Below, piece after piece: positions 43,698 to 54,019 of a stretch of DNA of 64,000 bases (the first letter of the stretch is position 1; each line of letters starts with the position of its first letter). This stretch comes from Pseudomonas helleri (GTDB lineage Bacteria; Pseudomonadota; Gammaproteobacteria; Pseudomonadales; Pseudomonadaceae): contig NZ_WIWC01000005.1 of the NCBI RefSeq assembly GCF_009600315.1, positions 119,997 through 183,996 of the forward strand, in the 5' to 3' direction. The position numbers and the translations under genes are program-made. Below the pieces are notes generated by a model. The model had not been told where the DNA came from. It did no database searches and worked only from the letters and a program-made list of their open reading frames with translations.

Positions 43698-44486
43698 TCA
43701 CACCGCCTGCGGTGAAAGCTGGCGGGTCAAGACGTGTTTGAGCAGCGCACGGTAAGCGATCACGCCACGGGTTTTGTCATCGAACTGCGACGGTGTCTGC
43801 CCGGCCCGGCTGGCATCGCGCAAGCGCGTATCCACCGGTATAAAGCCCTGCCAGAGGGTGTCCGGGTAGGTATCGCGCAACACCCGCAAGGTGCTGATCG
43901 ACGCTTGCGTGCGGCGGTCAAACAAGGTCGGCACGATGCAGAACGGCAGCTCTTGCGGGCGCGAACGGTTGATCATGCTCAAGGTGTGAACCATGCGTTC
44001 CAGCCCTTTGAGGGCCAGGTGTTCGGTCTGTACCGGAATCAACAGCTGCTGGCTTGCCGCCAAGGCATTGACCATCAACACGCCCAGAATCGGCGGGCTG
44101 TCGATAATCGCGTAATCGTAGTCCTGCCACACTTGCGCCAGGCTGCGCGCAATCACCAGCCCAAGACCGCTCTGACCCGGCGCTTGACGCTCCAGTGTGG
44201 CCAGTGCCGTGGTCGCTGGCAGCAAGGCAATATTGTCGTGGCTGGTGGGCAGCAACAACTGCGCCGCCAAGCCTTGGGGCACTTGGCCTTTGTGCAAGAA
44301 CAAATCGTAGACGCTGTGTTCAAGGCCATCGGGGTCATAACCGAAATAGCTGGTCATGGAACCGTGCGGGTCAAGGTCGACCACCACCACGCGCTTACCC
44401 GCTTCGGCCAGCAAACCGGCCAGTGCGATGGATGTGGTCGTCTTGCCGACGCCACCTTTTTGATTGGCTACTGCCCAGACTCTCAT
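43698..44486 (-). CDS. ParA-type ATPase for chemotaxis-array placement (ParC-like)
   Basis: A 262-residue ParA/MinD-superfamily ATPase. The deviant Walker A is NQKGGVGKTTTSIALAGL near residue 9, then VVVDLDPHGS (Walker A') and YAIIDSPPILGVL (Walker B). Between motD and the CheW-domain genes this ATPase positions chemotaxis complexes at the cell pole in related bacteria. There is no ParB or parS candidate here, so a role in DNA segregation is unlikely. Confidence 0.88.
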   Translation of the reverse strand: MRVWAVANQKGGVGKTTTSIALAGLLAEAGKRVVVVDLDPHGSMTSYFGYDPDGLEHSVYDLFLHKGQVPQGLAAQLLLPTSHDNIALLPATTALATLERQAPGQSGLGLVIARSLAQVWQDYDYAIIDSPPILGVLMVNALAASQQLLIPVQTEHLALKGLERMVHTLSMINRSRPQELPFCIVPTLFDRRTQASISTLRVLRDTYPDTLWQGFIPVDTRLRDASRAGQTPSQFDDKTRGVIAYRALLKHVLTRQLSPQAV

Positions 44487-44527
44487 TTAGTGGTTCCTCC
44501 CGGCTTCGTACCTGCCGGCCGAAAATC

Positions 44528-45418
44528 TTATAAGGGCGACGACGGAGAATTGACGGCATCCCCATCAACCCGTGGCTTTGTTGGTTGCGGTGCAGTTTGT
44601 GTGCCAGCGCGCTTGAGGACGGCATCGGCGGTGGCATTGGCGCTGCCTACACCCGTGAGGCTACGGCGCACTTCAAGGTTGCGCGACACCACCAGCACCA
44701 CCCGGCGGTTCTTCGCCCGGCCTTCTTGCGTGGCGTTATTGGCCACCGGCTGAAATTCGCCGTAGCCCACCGAGGCCATGCGTGCCGGGCTGACGCCCTG
44801 CATGGCCAGCATGCGTACGATGCTGGCTGACCGAGCTGACGACAGTTCCCAGTTGGTCGGGTATTGCGACGTGCGAATCGGCTGGTTATCGGTAAAGCCT
44901 TCGACATGAATCGGGTTATCAAAAGGTTTAAGGATGGCGGCCACTTTGTCGATGATGGTGAAGGCCATATCACTGGGCATGGCGTCACCGCTGCCAAATA
45001 ACAAACTGGAGTTCAACTCGATTTCGACCCACAACTCATTGCCGCGCACCGTCAATTGGTTGGAGGCGATCAAATCGCCAAACGCACGAGAGATGTCGTC
45101 AGCAATGGTTTTGAGCGGGTCAGTGCTCGTCTGGCCAATGCCTGCATCGGTGCGCTCACTGTCTTTTATCAACGGCTCGGCAGGTGTGGTGCTCAGTGGC
45201 CGCTCATCACCGATCGGAATAGGCTTCATGCTGCGCTCCGGGTCGTTGAACACCCCCACCAGCGCTTGTGAAATGACTTTGTATTTGCCTTCATTGATCG
45301 ACGAAATGGAGTACATGACGACAAAGAAAGCAAACAACAAGGTGATGAAATCCGCGTAGGACACCAGCCAGCGTTCGTGATTGACGTGCTCATCCTCGGA
45401 GCGGCGGCGACGACTCAT
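44528..45418 (-). CDS. motD: Flagellar stator protein MotD
   Basis: The B-type stator subunit of the second Pseudomonas motor. 296 residues: a basic N-terminus, one membrane helix with the proton-binding Asp region (RWLVSYADFITLLFAFFVVMYS, Asp near residue 22), a linker and a C-terminal OmpA-like peptidoglycan-binding domain (VEGFTDNQPIRTSQYPTNWELSSARSASIVRML in outline, about residues 172-205). Pairs with MotC encoded just upstream. Confidence 0.94.
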   Translation of the reverse strand: MSRRRRSEDEHVNHERWLVSYADFITLLFAFFVVMYSISSINEGKYKVISQALVGVFNDPERSMKPIPIGDERPLSTTPAEPLIKDSERTDAGIGQTSTDPLKTIADDISRAFGDLIASNQLTVRGNELWVEIELNSSLLFGSGDAMPSDMAFTIIDKVAAILKPFDNPIHVEGFTDNQPIRTSQYPTNWELSSARSASIVRMLAMQGVSPARMASVGYGEFQPVANNATQEGRAKNRRVVLVVSRNLEVRRSLTGVGSANATADAVLKRAGTQTAPQPTKPRVDGDAVNSPSSPL

Positions 45419-45420
45419 GG

Positions 45421-46161
45421 TTAACCTACAAAGCCTTGCAGCTTGAGTTCGATGGAGCGCGGGTTTTCGCCTTCGGCAATCGACAGAATGCCTTCGAGCA
45501 ACATCTCGCGGTACAGCGACTGGCGCTGGGCAATGGCTTTAAGTTTGCTGGCCACCGGCAACAGCACGAGGTTGGCACTGGCCACGCCGTAAATGGTCGC
45601 GACGAAGGCCACAGCAATGCCGCTGCCCAATTGGGTCGGGTCTGCCAGGTTGCCCATCACATGGATCAAGCCCATCACCGCACCGATGATGCCGATGGTC
45701 GGCGCATAACCGCCCATGCTTTCAAAGACTTTGGCCGCCTCGATGTCGCGGCTCTCCTGGGTCATGTAGTCGACTTCAAGGACGCTGCGAATGGCTTCGG
45801 GTTCTGCCCCGTCGACCAGCAGTTGCAAGCCTTTGCGCGAATAACTGTCGGGTTCGGCATCGGCCACGCCTTCAAGGCCCAGCAGGCCTTCCTTGCGTGC
45901 CGTCAGGCTCCAGTTGACGACCCGGTCAATGCCGCCGGCCATGTCGATGTGCGGCGGAAAAAGAATCCAGCGAAGGGTTTGCATGGCCCGCTTGAACGCG
46001 CTCATGGGCGATTGCAACAACGCTGCGCCCACCGTTCCGCCCAACACAATCAACGCAGCCGGGCCATTAGCCAGCGCGCCCAGATGGCCGCCTTCCAGGT
46101 AGTTGCCGCCGATGATGGCGACAAACGCCATGATGATGCCGATCAGGCTCAGAACGTCCAT
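45421..46161 (-). CDS. motC: Flagellar stator protein MotC
   Basis: The A-type stator subunit, 246 residues with four membrane helices. N-terminal [20 protein letters not shown], cytosolic GLLGLEGVADAEPDSYSRKGL, and helices 3-4 with GGYAPTIGIIGAVMGLIHVMGNLADPTQLGSGIAVAFVATIYGVA in outline, including conserved prolines. Its start shares the junction with the cheB stop. Forms a MotC4-5/MotD2 type stator unit with the next gene. Confidence 0.95.
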   Translation of the reverse strand: MDVLSLIGIIMAFVAIIGGNYLEGGHLGALANGPAALIVLGGTVGAALLQSPMSAFKRAMQTLRWILFPPHIDMAGGIDRVVNWSLTARKEGLLGLEGVADAEPDSYSRKGLQLLVDGAEPEAIRSVLEVDYMTQESRDIEAAKVFESMGGYAPTIGIIGAVMGLIHVMGNLADPTQLGSGIAVAFVATIYGVASANLVLLPVASKLKAIAQRQSLYREMLLEGILSIAEGENPRSIELKLQGFVG

Positions 46162-47303
46162 CAGTGGCAGGCCTCGATCAGGTGGCGACCAATATCGTCA
46201 AGGCTGTACACCGCATCCGCCAGATTGGCTTTAACGATGGCCATCGGCATGCCGTAAATCACGCAACTGGCTTCGTCCTGAGCCCAGACCGCGCTGCCGC
46301 TCTGCTTGAGCAAGCGTGCGCCTTCACGGCCGTCGGCGCCCATGCCGGTCAGCACCACTGCCAATACTTTGTCACCGTAGGATCTGGCCGCCGAACCAAA
46401 GGTGATATCCACGCACGGCTTGTAGTTAAGGCGCTCGTCACCGGGCAGGATGCGCACCGCACCGCGGCCGTCGATCATCATTTGCTTGCCGCCGGGGGCC
46501 AGCAACGCCAACCCCGGACGCAAAATATCGCCGTCCTCGGCTTCCTTGACGCTGATGCGGCACAGTTTGTCGAGACGCTCTGCAAAGGCTTTGGTAAATG
46601 CTGCCGGCATGTGTTGAACCAGCACAATGGGCGCCGGAAAGTTACCCGGCAATTGGGTCAGCACCCGTTGCAATGCCACGGGCCCACCCGTTGAGGTACC
46701 GATGGCGACCAATTTGTAGGCTTTGCGCTTGGGGGCTGCCGACACTGGGGCAGGCGCTGAGCGACTGGCAATGGGTGTGGTGCGGGCCGGAGCAACTGGC
46801 GCGGACGGCGGCACAAAGCCGCCCACAGCCGGCTTGCTGGACACAGGTGCAGGCGCAGGTGATGGCGCGGGCGCGGGCGCTGCACTGTAGTTGGACAGAC
46901 GACGGTTGCTGCGCGAAATGCTGTGAACCTTTTCGCAGAGCATGTGTTTGACCTTCTCGGGATTACGCGAGATGTCTTCAAAGTTTTTCGGCAGGAAATC
47001 CACTGCCCCGGCATCCAGCGCGTCGAGGGTCACGCGGGCGCCTTCGTGGGTCAGTGACGAGAACATCAACACCGGGGTCGGGCAGCGCTGCATGATGTGG
47101 CGCACGGCCGTGATGCCATCCATCAATGGCATCTCGTAATCCATGGTGATCACGTCAGGCTTGAGGGCCAGCGCCTGATCAATGGCTTCCTTGCCATTGG
47201 TGGCCGTACCGATCACCTGAATCGTGGGATCAGCCGAGAGAATTTCCGAGACACGGCGGCGGAAAAAACCGGAATCATCCACCACCAGGACTTTGACTAC
47301 CAT
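46161..47303 (-). CDS. cheB: Chemoreceptor methylesterase CheB
   Basis: A response-regulator methylesterase/glutamine deamidase for receptors. 380 residues: receiver domain [21 protein letters not shown] with the phospho-Asp in [13 protein letters not shown] (near residue 57), a Pro/Ala-rich linker (about residues 140-190), then the esterase domain with catalytic Ser in [11 protein letters not shown], His in [10 protein letters not shown] and Asp in [10 protein letters not shown]. The start at 47303 is the receiver start; the longer frame is rejected. Confidence 0.96.
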   Translation of the reverse strand: MVVKVLVVDDSGFFRRRVSEILSADPTIQVIGTATNGKEAIDQALALKPDVITMDYEMPLMDGITAVRHIMQRCPTPVLMFSSLTHEGARVTLDALDAGAVDFLPKNFEDISRNPEKVKHMLCEKVHSISRSNRRLSNYSAAPAPAPSPAPAPVSSKPAVGGFVPPSAPVAPARTTPIASRSAPAPVSAAPKRKAYKLVAIGTSTGGPVALQRVLTQLPGNFPAPIVLVQHMPAAFTKAFAERLDKLCRISVKEAEDGDILRPGLALLAPGGKQMMIDGRGAVRILPGDERLNYKPCVDITFGSAARSYGDKVLAVVLTGMGADGREGARLLKQSGSAVWAQDEASCVIYGMPMAIVKANLADAVYSLDDIGRHLIEACH

Positions 47304-47349
47304 AAACACTCCGTTAAGCGGCGCGAACGCACCGCCCACACCACTAGAA

Positions 47350-49509
47350 TCAAATACGCCGCGAAGCGTAGTGCTTGAGCATGCTCGGCACATCGAGGAT
47401 CAAGGCAATGCGACCATCACCGGTAATGGTGGCGCCCGACATGCCCGGCGTGCCCTGAAGCATCTTGCCCAATGGCTTGATGACCACCTCTTCCTGTCCC
47501 ACCAGTTGGTCCACCACAAAACCGATGCGCTGGGTGCCCACCGACAGAATCACCACATGCCCTTCGCGCTGTTCTTCGTGGACCGCAGAGGCCACCAGCC
47601 AGCGCTTGAGGTAGAACAGCGGCAGCGCCTTGTCCCGCACAATCACCACTTCCTGACCATCGACCACATTGGTGTGCGACAGGTCGAGGTGGAAAATTTC
47701 GTTAACGTTGACCAGCGGGAAGGCGAACGCCTGATTGCCCAGCATCACCATCAGGGTTGGCATAATGGCCAGCGTCAGAGGCACCTTGATGACGATTTTC
47801 GAGCCACGGCCCAAGGTTGATTCGATGCTCAAGGAGCCATTGAGCTGGGCGATCTTGGTTTTCACCACGTCCATGCCCACGCCACGCCCGGACACGTCGC
47901 TGATCTCGGTTTTAGTCGAAAAGCCGGGCGCAAAAATCAGGTTGTAACAATCGGACTCGCTCAGGCGATCAGCCGCGTCCTTGTCCATCAACCCCTTCTT
48001 CACGGCAATTGCTCGCAGCACGTTGGCGTCCATGCCTTTGCCGTCATCGGAGATCGACAGCAAGATATGGTCGCCCTCTTGCTCGGCAGACAGGATCACC
48101 CGGCCGCAGCGGGTTTTGCCCGCGGCTTCGCGCTCTTCGGGGGTTTCGCAACCGTGGTCAACCGCGTTGCGCACCAAGTGAACCAACGGATCGGCCAGCG
48201 CCTCGACCAGGTTTTTGTCCAGATCGGTTTCTTCGCCCACCAGCTCCAGGCTGATTTCTTTTTTCAACTGGCGAGCCAGGTCGCGAACCAGACGCGGGAA
48301 GCGTCCGAACACTTTTTTGATCGGCTGCATCCGCGTCTTCATGACCGCCGTTTGCAAGTCGGCCGTGACCACATCGAGGTTGGAGACAGCCTTGGCCATC
48401 TCTTCATCGCTGCTGTTAAGGCCCAGTCGCACCAGACGGTTACGCACCAGCACCAGCTCGCCGACCATGTTCATGATGTCGTCAAGGCGCGCCGTGTCCA
48501 CCCGTACGGTGGTCTCGGCTTCGCTGGCGTGGGCCTTTTCCGGCTGTGCAGCAGGTGTGCGGACCGCAGCTGTACGGGCCGGGGCCGCTTCGACTGGTTT
48601 GGCCGCAGCCACAGGCGCTTCGAGCGCAGGGCTTTGGGCAGAAAACTGGCCCTTGCCGTGCAACTCATCCAGCAACGCTTCGAATTCGTGATCACTGATG
48701 TGATCGGGGTTGACCGCCGCTTGCGCATCGCTCTGCACGGGCGCTGTAACCGCCGCGTCCAACCCATCGGAATTGAATGCGCCTTTGCCATGCAATTGAT
48801 CGAGCAAGGCTTCAAATTCGTCGTCGGTGATTTCATTGCTGGCAGGCGCAGGGGCTTGCACTACCGGCTCTGACGCAACGCTGGTGACCGTATCCGCAGA
48901 GAACTGCCCTTTGCCATGCAGCTGATCGAGCAACGATTCAAACTCGGCATCGCTGATTTCATCGCTGGCCTGTGCGGGCGGGTTCGCGGGTGCAGGTTCG
49001 GCCGCAGCCGCCTTCACCGCATTGAGCGAGTTGAGCAGTAATTCAAATTCGCTGTCGGTAATGTCGCCTGCTGGCTCTGCTTGCCTGGCCGGTTCAACCG
49101 CAACCAGCGGCTGGCTGGTCGCAGGCTCGGCCAAACGCGCCAGAGCCGCCAACAGGTCGGGCGTGGCAGCCGTAACCGGGCTGCGCTCACGCACTTGGGC
49201 AAACATGCCATTGACCGCATCCAGCGCTTCGAGGACAACGTCCATCAGCTCGGCGTCTACGCTTCGCTCACCCTTGCGCAGGATGTCGAACACGTTTTCG
49301 GCGATATGGCAGCACTCCACCAGCTCATTGAGCTGCAGAAAGCCGGCGCCCCCTTTTACAGTGTGAAAACCGCGAAAAATTGCATTGAGCAAGTCCGCAT
49401 CATCCGGTCGGCTTTCCAGCTCAACCAGTTGTTCGGACAACAGCTCTAGAATCTCGCCGGCTTCAACCAGGAAATCCTGAAGGATTTCTTCATCGGCGCC
49501 GAAGCTCAT
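47350..49509 (-). CDS. cheA: Chemotaxis histidine kinase CheA
   Basis: A 719-residue CheA. P1 Hpt domain: phospho-His49 in [13 protein letters not shown]. Residues 149-289 carry four related segments with the pattern (I/D)-(T/S)-D-x-E-F-E-x-L-L: at 149-163, 184-203, 226-245 and 270-289; the last three continue D-x-L-H-G-K-G-x-F. They stand where P2 (CheY/CheB binding) is in enteric CheA. Next come P3 dimerisation ([18 protein letters not shown]), the P4 ATPase ([34 protein letters not shown]) and the P5 CheW-like domain. Starts MSFGADEE. Confidence 0.96.
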   Translation of the reverse strand: MSFGADEEILQDFLVEAGEILELLSEQLVELESRPDDADLLNAIFRGFHTVKGGAGFLQLNELVECCHIAENVFDILRKGERSVDAELMDVVLEALDAVNGMFAQVRERSPVTAATPDLLAALARLAEPATSQPLVAVEPARQAEPAGDITDSEFELLLNSLNAVKAAAAEPAPANPPAQASDEISDAEFESLLDQLHGKGQFSADTVTSVASEPVVQAPAPASNEITDDEFEALLDQLHGKGAFNSDGLDAAVTAPVQSDAQAAVNPDHISDHEFEALLDELHGKGQFSAQSPALEAPVAAAKPVEAAPARTAAVRTPAAQPEKAHASEAETTVRVDTARLDDIMNMVGELVLVRNRLVRLGLNSSDEEMAKAVSNLDVVTADLQTAVMKTRMQPIKKVFGRFPRLVRDLARQLKKEISLELVGEETDLDKNLVEALADPLVHLVRNAVDHGCETPEEREAAGKTRCGRVILSAEQEGDHILLSISDDGKGMDANVLRAIAVKKGLMDKDAADRLSESDCYNLIFAPGFSTKTEISDVSGRGVGMDVVKTKIAQLNGSLSIESTLGRGSKIVIKVPLTLAIMPTLMVMLGNQAFAFPLVNVNEIFHLDLSHTNVVDGQEVVIVRDKALPLFYLKRWLVASAVHEEQREGHVVILSVGTQRIGFVVDQLVGQEEVVIKPLGKMLQGTPGMSGATITGDGRIALILDVPSMLKHYASRRI

Positions 49510-49580
49510 GTACGTGCTCCTTGAAATAGGGCCTTTGGACGCCGCCGCACAGAACCGCACGGGGCGTATTTACTCAGCGC

Positions 49581-50369
49581 CTAGAAACCTAAACTGGACA
49601 ATAAATCGTCAACATCATCCTGGCCGGACACGACATCTTCACGTTTATCGGCATGAATCTGCGGACCTTCACCCTTGGTCAGGTTTTTTTGCGAATTATT
49701 TTCAGCACGCAGTGCCTCACGGTCGTGTTCGATACCGGCAAAGCGATCAACCTGACTGGCCATCAACACCAGTTTGAGCAAATTACTTTCAACGTCAGTG
49801 ACCAATTGCGTCACCCGCTTGATCACTTGTCCCGTGAGGTCCTGATAATCCTGGGCCATCAGAATATCCGTGAGGTTGGCCGATACCTGAGCGTTCTCAA
49901 TGTCGCTGCGCGTCAAAAAACTGTCTACCCGACGCGCCAGCTCGCGAAACTCTTCTGCCCCGACTTCGCGACGCATAAAGCGTCCCCAATCGGCGCTCAA
50001 CGCTTTGGCCTCCGTGCCCAGCGCATTGACCAGCGGTGTACTGCTTTCGACCAAATCCATCGTCCGATTGGCCGCCGCTTCCGTCAGCTTCACAACATAA
50101 GCCAAACGGTCGGCGGCATCGGTGATCTGCGACACTTCTTCGGCACGCGGCATGCCCGGATCTATTTGAAAGTTGACGATGGAGCTGTGCAACTCGCGGG
50201 TCAGCTTGCCGACTTCCTGATACAGCCCGCGGTCGCGGGTCTGGTTCAGTTCGTGAATCAACTGCACCGCTTCGCCGAACTGCCCTTTTTCAAGGCTTTC
50301 GACCAATTCGTGCGCATGTTTTTTCAGGGTCGATTCAAACTCGCCCTGAGTCGCTTCTTTATGCTCCAT
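49581..50369 (-). CDS. cheZ: CheY-P phosphatase CheZ
   Basis: Dephosphorylates CheY-P. A 262-residue helical protein; the catalytic helix has MAQDYQDLTGQVIKRV (Asp and Gln pair, about residue 177) and the C-terminal peptide ends SGQDDVDDLLSSLGF, the CheY-binding tail. The start MEHKEATQ has a GGAAGGGG ribosome site. It overlaps no neighbour and follows cheY by 20 bases. Confidence 0.94.
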   Translation of the reverse strand: MEHKEATQGEFESTLKKHAHELVESLEKGQFGEAVQLIHELNQTRDRGLYQEVGKLTRELHSSIVNFQIDPGMPRAEEVSQITDAADRLAYVVKLTEAAANRTMDLVESSTPLVNALGTEAKALSADWGRFMRREVGAEEFRELARRVDSFLTRSDIENAQVSANLTDILMAQDYQDLTGQVIKRVTQLVTDVESNLLKLVLMASQVDRFAGIEHDREALRAENNSQKNLTKGEGPQIHADKREDVVSGQDDVDDLLSSLGF

Positions 50370-50389
50370 TGCGCCCCCCTTCCAGCCGA

Positions 50390-50761
50390 TCAACCGATGC
50401 GTTCAAAGATTTTTTCGATCTTGTCCTTGAGCGCCTGAGCCGTGAACGGCTTAACCACATAGCCGTTAACCCCGGCTTGGGCCGCTTCGATGATTTGCTC
50501 GCGCTTGGCCTCGGCCGTCACCATCAGGACGGGCAAGTGCTTGAGCTTTTCGTCGGCTCGCACTTGGCGCAGCAAGTCGATACCGCTCATGCCGGGCATG
50601 TTCCAGTCGGTCACCAGAAAATCGATGCTGCCCAACTTGAGGATCGGCAACGCGGTGTTGCCGTCGTCCGCCTCGACCGTGTTCGTGAACCCGAGGTCAC
50701 GCAACAGGTTTTTAATGATCCGACGCATCGTTGAAAAATCATCAACGATAAGGATCTTCAT
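50390..50761 (-). CDS. cheY: Chemotaxis response regulator CheY
   Basis: A 123-residue single receiver domain that binds the flagellar switch when phosphorylated. It starts [20 protein letters not shown]; phospho-Asp in [14 protein letters not shown], Thr in [11 protein letters not shown] and Lys in [13 protein letters not shown]. The longer upstream frame reads through a non-conserved region. A REP pair separates it from fliA upstream. Confidence 0.97.
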   Translation of the reverse strand: MKILIVDDFSTMRRIIKNLLRDLGFTNTVEADDGNTALPILKLGSIDFLVTDWNMPGMSGIDLLRQVRADEKLKHLPVLMVTAEAKREQIIEAAQAGVNGYVVKPFTAQALKDKIEKIFERIG

Positions 50762-50858
50762 GTTCTTGTCCAATACGGCCTCCAAGCGGTCTTTGCCGCG
50801 CTCACGCTCTGAGCGCGCCATTCAATCAATTCGGTAATTATCAAAAGCCCGTCAATTT

Positions 50859-50991
50859 CGTAGCAGTTGCCGCAGGCGACGTTCGGCGGCAAAGCCGTCG
50901 TCAATGCAGCGACTGCGGTGTATCAGCCACACCACGGGCTCTGGATTGACGATCGCTGCGCAATCGAACGCAGCCTGCGGCAGCTGCTACG
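50859..50991. repeat. REP pair between cheY and fliA
   Basis: Inverted REP copies, CGTAGCAGTTGCCGCAGGCG at the left and GCCTGCGGCAGCTGCTACG at the right, with an inner GGCGGCAAAGCCG hairpin. Confidence 0.85.
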
Positions 50992-51008
50992 AATGAATCA
51001 GTTTTGTT

Positions 51009-51749
51009 TCAATGCGCGCGCCATTGGCCCAGACGCGCGCGCAAACGTGCGGCGCACTGGCTGTGCAACTGGCTGACCCGCGATTCGCTGACCCCCAGCA
51101 CTTCGCCGATTTCCTTGAGGTTCAATTCCTCGTCGTAATACAGCGCCAGCACCAGACGCTCACGCTCCGGCAACAAGCTGATGGCCTCGGTCAAGGCCAC
51201 CTGAAAGCGCTCGTCTTCCAGATCCCGCGAGGGTTCAAGGTGCGCGCTGGCGCCATCTTCATGCAGCCCTTCGTGCTCGCCGTCCTGCAACAGATCATCG
51301 AAGCTGAACAGGCGGCTGCCCAAGGTGTCATTCAAAATGGCGTAATAATCATCCAGGCTTAACTGGAGTTCGGCCGCAACCTCGTGATCTTTAGCGTCAC
51401 ACCCGGTTTTTGCTTCAATAACGCGAATTGCGTCACTGACCATGCGCGTATTGCGGTGAACCGAGCGTGGCGCCCAGTCGCCCTTGCGCACTTCATCGAG
51501 CATGGCACCGCGAATGCGAATGCCCGCGTAGGTCTCAAAACTCGCACCCTTGGTCGCGTCGTACTTGGTCGAGACTTCAAGCAGGCCGATCATCCCGGCC
51601 TGAATCAAATCATCCACCTGCACGCTGGCGGGCAAGCGCGCCAGCAGGTGATAGGCAATACGCTTGACCAACGGTGCGTAGCGCTCGATCAGTTCGTACT
51701 GATTGTCGCGCGACGCCTTGCTGTACATGCGATAGCCGCTAGCGGTCAT
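51009..51749 (-). CDS. fliA: Flagellar sigma factor FliA (sigma-28)
   Basis: Directs late flagellar and chemotaxis genes. 246 residues starting MTASGYRMYSKASRDNQYEL; region 2 has YAPLVKRIAYHLLARLPASVQVDDLIQAGMIGLLEV in outline, region 3 SLDDYYAILND and region 4 LKEIGEVLGVSESRVSQLHSQ. The ATG shares one base with the fleN stop (TGATG), so expression is coupled to fleN. Confidence 0.97.
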   Translation of the reverse strand: MTASGYRMYSKASRDNQYELIERYAPLVKRIAYHLLARLPASVQVDDLIQAGMIGLLEVSTKYDATKGASFETYAGIRIRGAMLDEVRKGDWAPRSVHRNTRMVSDAIRVIEAKTGCDAKDHEVAAELQLSLDDYYAILNDTLGSRLFSFDDLLQDGEHEGLHEDGASAHLEPSRDLEDERFQVALTEAISLLPERERLVLALYYDEELNLKEIGEVLGVSESRVSQLHSQCAARLRARLGQWRAH

Positions 51750-52579
51750 CAATGCCGTCCTCCACCTGCTTGCTGCACAAGACGCTCGACAAAAAATTCG
51801 AGATGGCCTCGGGGATTGGCCGGTAAAGGCCACGTGTCGACTTTCTGCGCGACGGCCTTGAAGGCCAGCGAGCATTTGGAACGCGGGAATGCTTCATACA
51901 CGGCTCGCTGTTTTTGCACGGCCTTGCGTACGCATTCGTCGTAAGGGATAGCGCCTACATATTGCAGGGCAACATCCAGAAAGCGGTCAGTGACTTTGGT
52001 CAGCTTGGCAAACAGGTTGCGGCCTTCCTGCGGGCTTTGCGCCATGTTGGCCAACACGCGAAAGCGATTCATGCCGTAATCACGGTTCAGCAGTTTGATC
52101 AGCGCGTAGGCGTCGGTGATTGAGGTAGGCTCATCGCAGACCACCAGCAACACCTCCTGGGCGGCGCGAACAAAACTCACCACTGAATCACCAATCCCGG
52201 CGGCGGTATCAATCACCAGCACATCTAGGTTGTCACTGAGGTCACTGAACGCCTGAATCAGACCGGCATGCTGCGCCGGGCTCAGGTTGACCATGCTCTG
52301 GGTGCCGGAAGCGGCCGGCACGATACGAATGCCGCCGGGCCCTGTCAGCAAAACATCGCGCAGCTCACAACGGCCCTCGACCACATCGGCCAGGGTGTAT
52401 TTGGGGGTCAGCCCCAGCAGGACATCGACGTTGGCCAACCCAAGATCAGCGTCCATCAACATCACACGTCGACCCAGTTCGGCCAAGGCGATGGACAAAT
52501 TCACTGACACGTTAGTTTTACCGACGCCACCTTTGCCGCCGGTCACTGCGATCACCTGTACGGGATGCATGCTGCCCAT
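51749..52579 (-). CDS. fleN: Flagellar-number regulator FleN (FlhG)
   Basis: A MinD-like ATPase that antagonises FleQ and keeps the flagellum number low. 276 residues starting MGSMHPVQVIAVTGGKGGVGKT with deviant Walker A, then LMDADLGLANVDVLLGL and VLVIDTAAGIGDSV. The C-terminus ends in an amphipathic helix (FFVERLVQQAGG). Lies between flhF and fliA, the usual polar-flagellate order. Confidence 0.97.
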   Translation of the reverse strand: MGSMHPVQVIAVTGGKGGVGKTNVSVNLSIALAELGRRVMLMDADLGLANVDVLLGLTPKYTLADVVEGRCELRDVLLTGPGGIRIVPAASGTQSMVNLSPAQHAGLIQAFSDLSDNLDVLVIDTAAGIGDSVVSFVRAAQEVLLVVCDEPTSITDAYALIKLLNRDYGMNRFRVLANMAQSPQEGRNLFAKLTKVTDRFLDVALQYVGAIPYDECVRKAVQKQRAVYEAFPRSKCSLAFKAVAQKVDTWPLPANPRGHLEFFVERLVQQAGGGRH

Positions 52580-52695
52580 GATCTTTCTTACCTTGTCTTA
52601 CTTAGACGCGGCTACAACGGCTGGCTGCGCGTGCCGATTGGCACCACACCTTGCAAACCATCGATGTAGGTACATTGCAAATCATCGTATATCGC

Positions 52696-54009
52696 TCAAC
52701 CGACCCGTTCGGGGGGGCTGGTATAGATATCAGCAAACATATCGGCCATGGCCTCTTCGCTGGGATCTTCCTGCATTTGCACACTGACTGCGCGACTCAC
52801 CAACTGATGACGACGCGGCAGGTGCAGGTCGTCCGGGATCCGCGGGCCGTCGGTCAGATACGCCACCGGCAAATCGTTGCTGATTGCCAGGCTCAGCACC
52901 TCGCCCAAACAGGCGGTTTCATCGAGTTTGGTCAGGATGCAACCGGCCAGCCCGCAGCGTTTATAGCTGAGGTAGGCAGCCTGCAACACTTGCTTCTGAC
53001 TGGTGGTGGCCATCACCAGGTAATTGCGTGCCTTGATGCCGCGCCCCGCCAGGCTTTCCAGTTGCAGGCGCAGCGCCGGATCACTGGCTTGCAGGCCAGC
53101 AGTGTCGATCAACACCACGCGCTTGCGCACCAAGGGTTCGAGGGTCTGGCCCAGCGACTGACCCGGCGCTACATGCGTCACCGGAACATTGAGAATCCGG
53201 CCCAGGGTCTTGAGTTGCTCCTGAGCGCCAATACGAAAGCTATCCATGCTCACCAATGCGATGTGTTGCGCGCCGTACTTGAGTACATAACGCGCCGCCA
53301 GCTTCGCCAGCGTTGTGGTTTTACCCATACCAGCCGGGCCGACCATAGCGATCACACCGCCTTCTTCAAGGGGTTCGATCTCCGGGGTCGTAATCATCCT
53401 CGCCAGGTGCGCCAACAGCATGCGCCAGGCCTGACGTGGCTCTTCAATTTCGGCAACTTGGGCCAATAAATCACGGGACAACGGCCCCGACAAACCAATG
53501 CGTTGCAACCGGCGCCACAAATTGGCTTGCGCCGGTTTGGCGCCTTGCAACTGGTTCCAGGCCAGCGAGCCCAGTTGCACTTCGAGTAATTCACGCAGGC
53601 CATTGAGCTCGGACCGCATGCTGTCAAACACCCGTCGGTCAATACCGGGTGCAGCCACAGGGGCCGGACGCGGCGGCTCTTCGAGCGTCGGCTCAATCAA
53701 CGGCTCGGCGGCGGTCAAAGGCAAACCGGCAAACAGTTGGCGGTTTACGTCACCGTCGCCTTCGCCACGCAGGCTTAACTCGGCCTGCGCGGAGACTATT
53801 TTGGACTGGGTCTTGCGCAGTTCTTCTTCAAGCTCCGCGTTCGGCACACGGGGCGCCAAGGCAGACAGCTTGTAATCCAGCGCTGCGGTCAGCTCAACGC
53901 CGCCAGCGATGCGGCGGTTGCCAATAATGGCGGCATCAGCGCCCAATTCATCACGAATCAGCTTCATGGCCTGACGCATGTCGGCGGCGAAAAATCGCTT
54001 CACTTGCAT
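52696..54009 (-). CDS. flhF: Flagellar placement GTPase FlhF
   Basis: An SRP-family GTPase that sets the polar site of flagellum assembly. 437 residues starting MQVKRFFAADMRQAMKLIRDEL; a basic/proline-rich B domain (to about residue 140), then the NG domain with GTP motifs VGPAGMGKTTTLAKLAARY, LVSMDSFRIGAQEQL, VVLIDTAGL and CILTKLDETACLG. The start 54009 has GAGGG upstream and lies 10 bases after the flhA stop. Confidence 0.96.
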   Translation of the reverse strand: MQVKRFFAADMRQAMKLIRDELGADAAIIGNRRIAGGVELTAALDYKLSALAPRVPNAELEEELRKTQSKIVSAQAELSLRGEGDGDVNRQLFAGLPLTAAEPLIEPTLEEPPRPAPVAAPGIDRRVFDSMRSELNGLRELLEVQLGSLAWNQLQGAKPAQANLWRRLQRIGLSGPLSRDLLAQVAEIEEPRQAWRMLLAHLARMITTPEIEPLEEGGVIAMVGPAGMGKTTTLAKLAARYVLKYGAQHIALVSMDSFRIGAQEQLKTLGRILNVPVTHVAPGQSLGQTLEPLVRKRVVLIDTAGLQASDPALRLQLESLAGRGIKARNYLVMATTSQKQVLQAAYLSYKRCGLAGCILTKLDETACLGEVLSLAISNDLPVAYLTDGPRIPDDLHLPRRHQLVSRAVSVQMQEDPSEEAMADMFADIYTSPPERVG

Positions 54010-54019
54010 TATCAAACCC

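Noticed and set aside
43698..44486. ParA as plasmid or chromosome partition gene
   Set aside because: There is no ParB or parS nearby and it sits in a chemotaxis operon, which fits array placement.
50762..50860. Sigma-28 promoter before cheY
   Set aside because: A TTGACGGG...ACCGAAT pair is visible but spacing and -10 match are poor.
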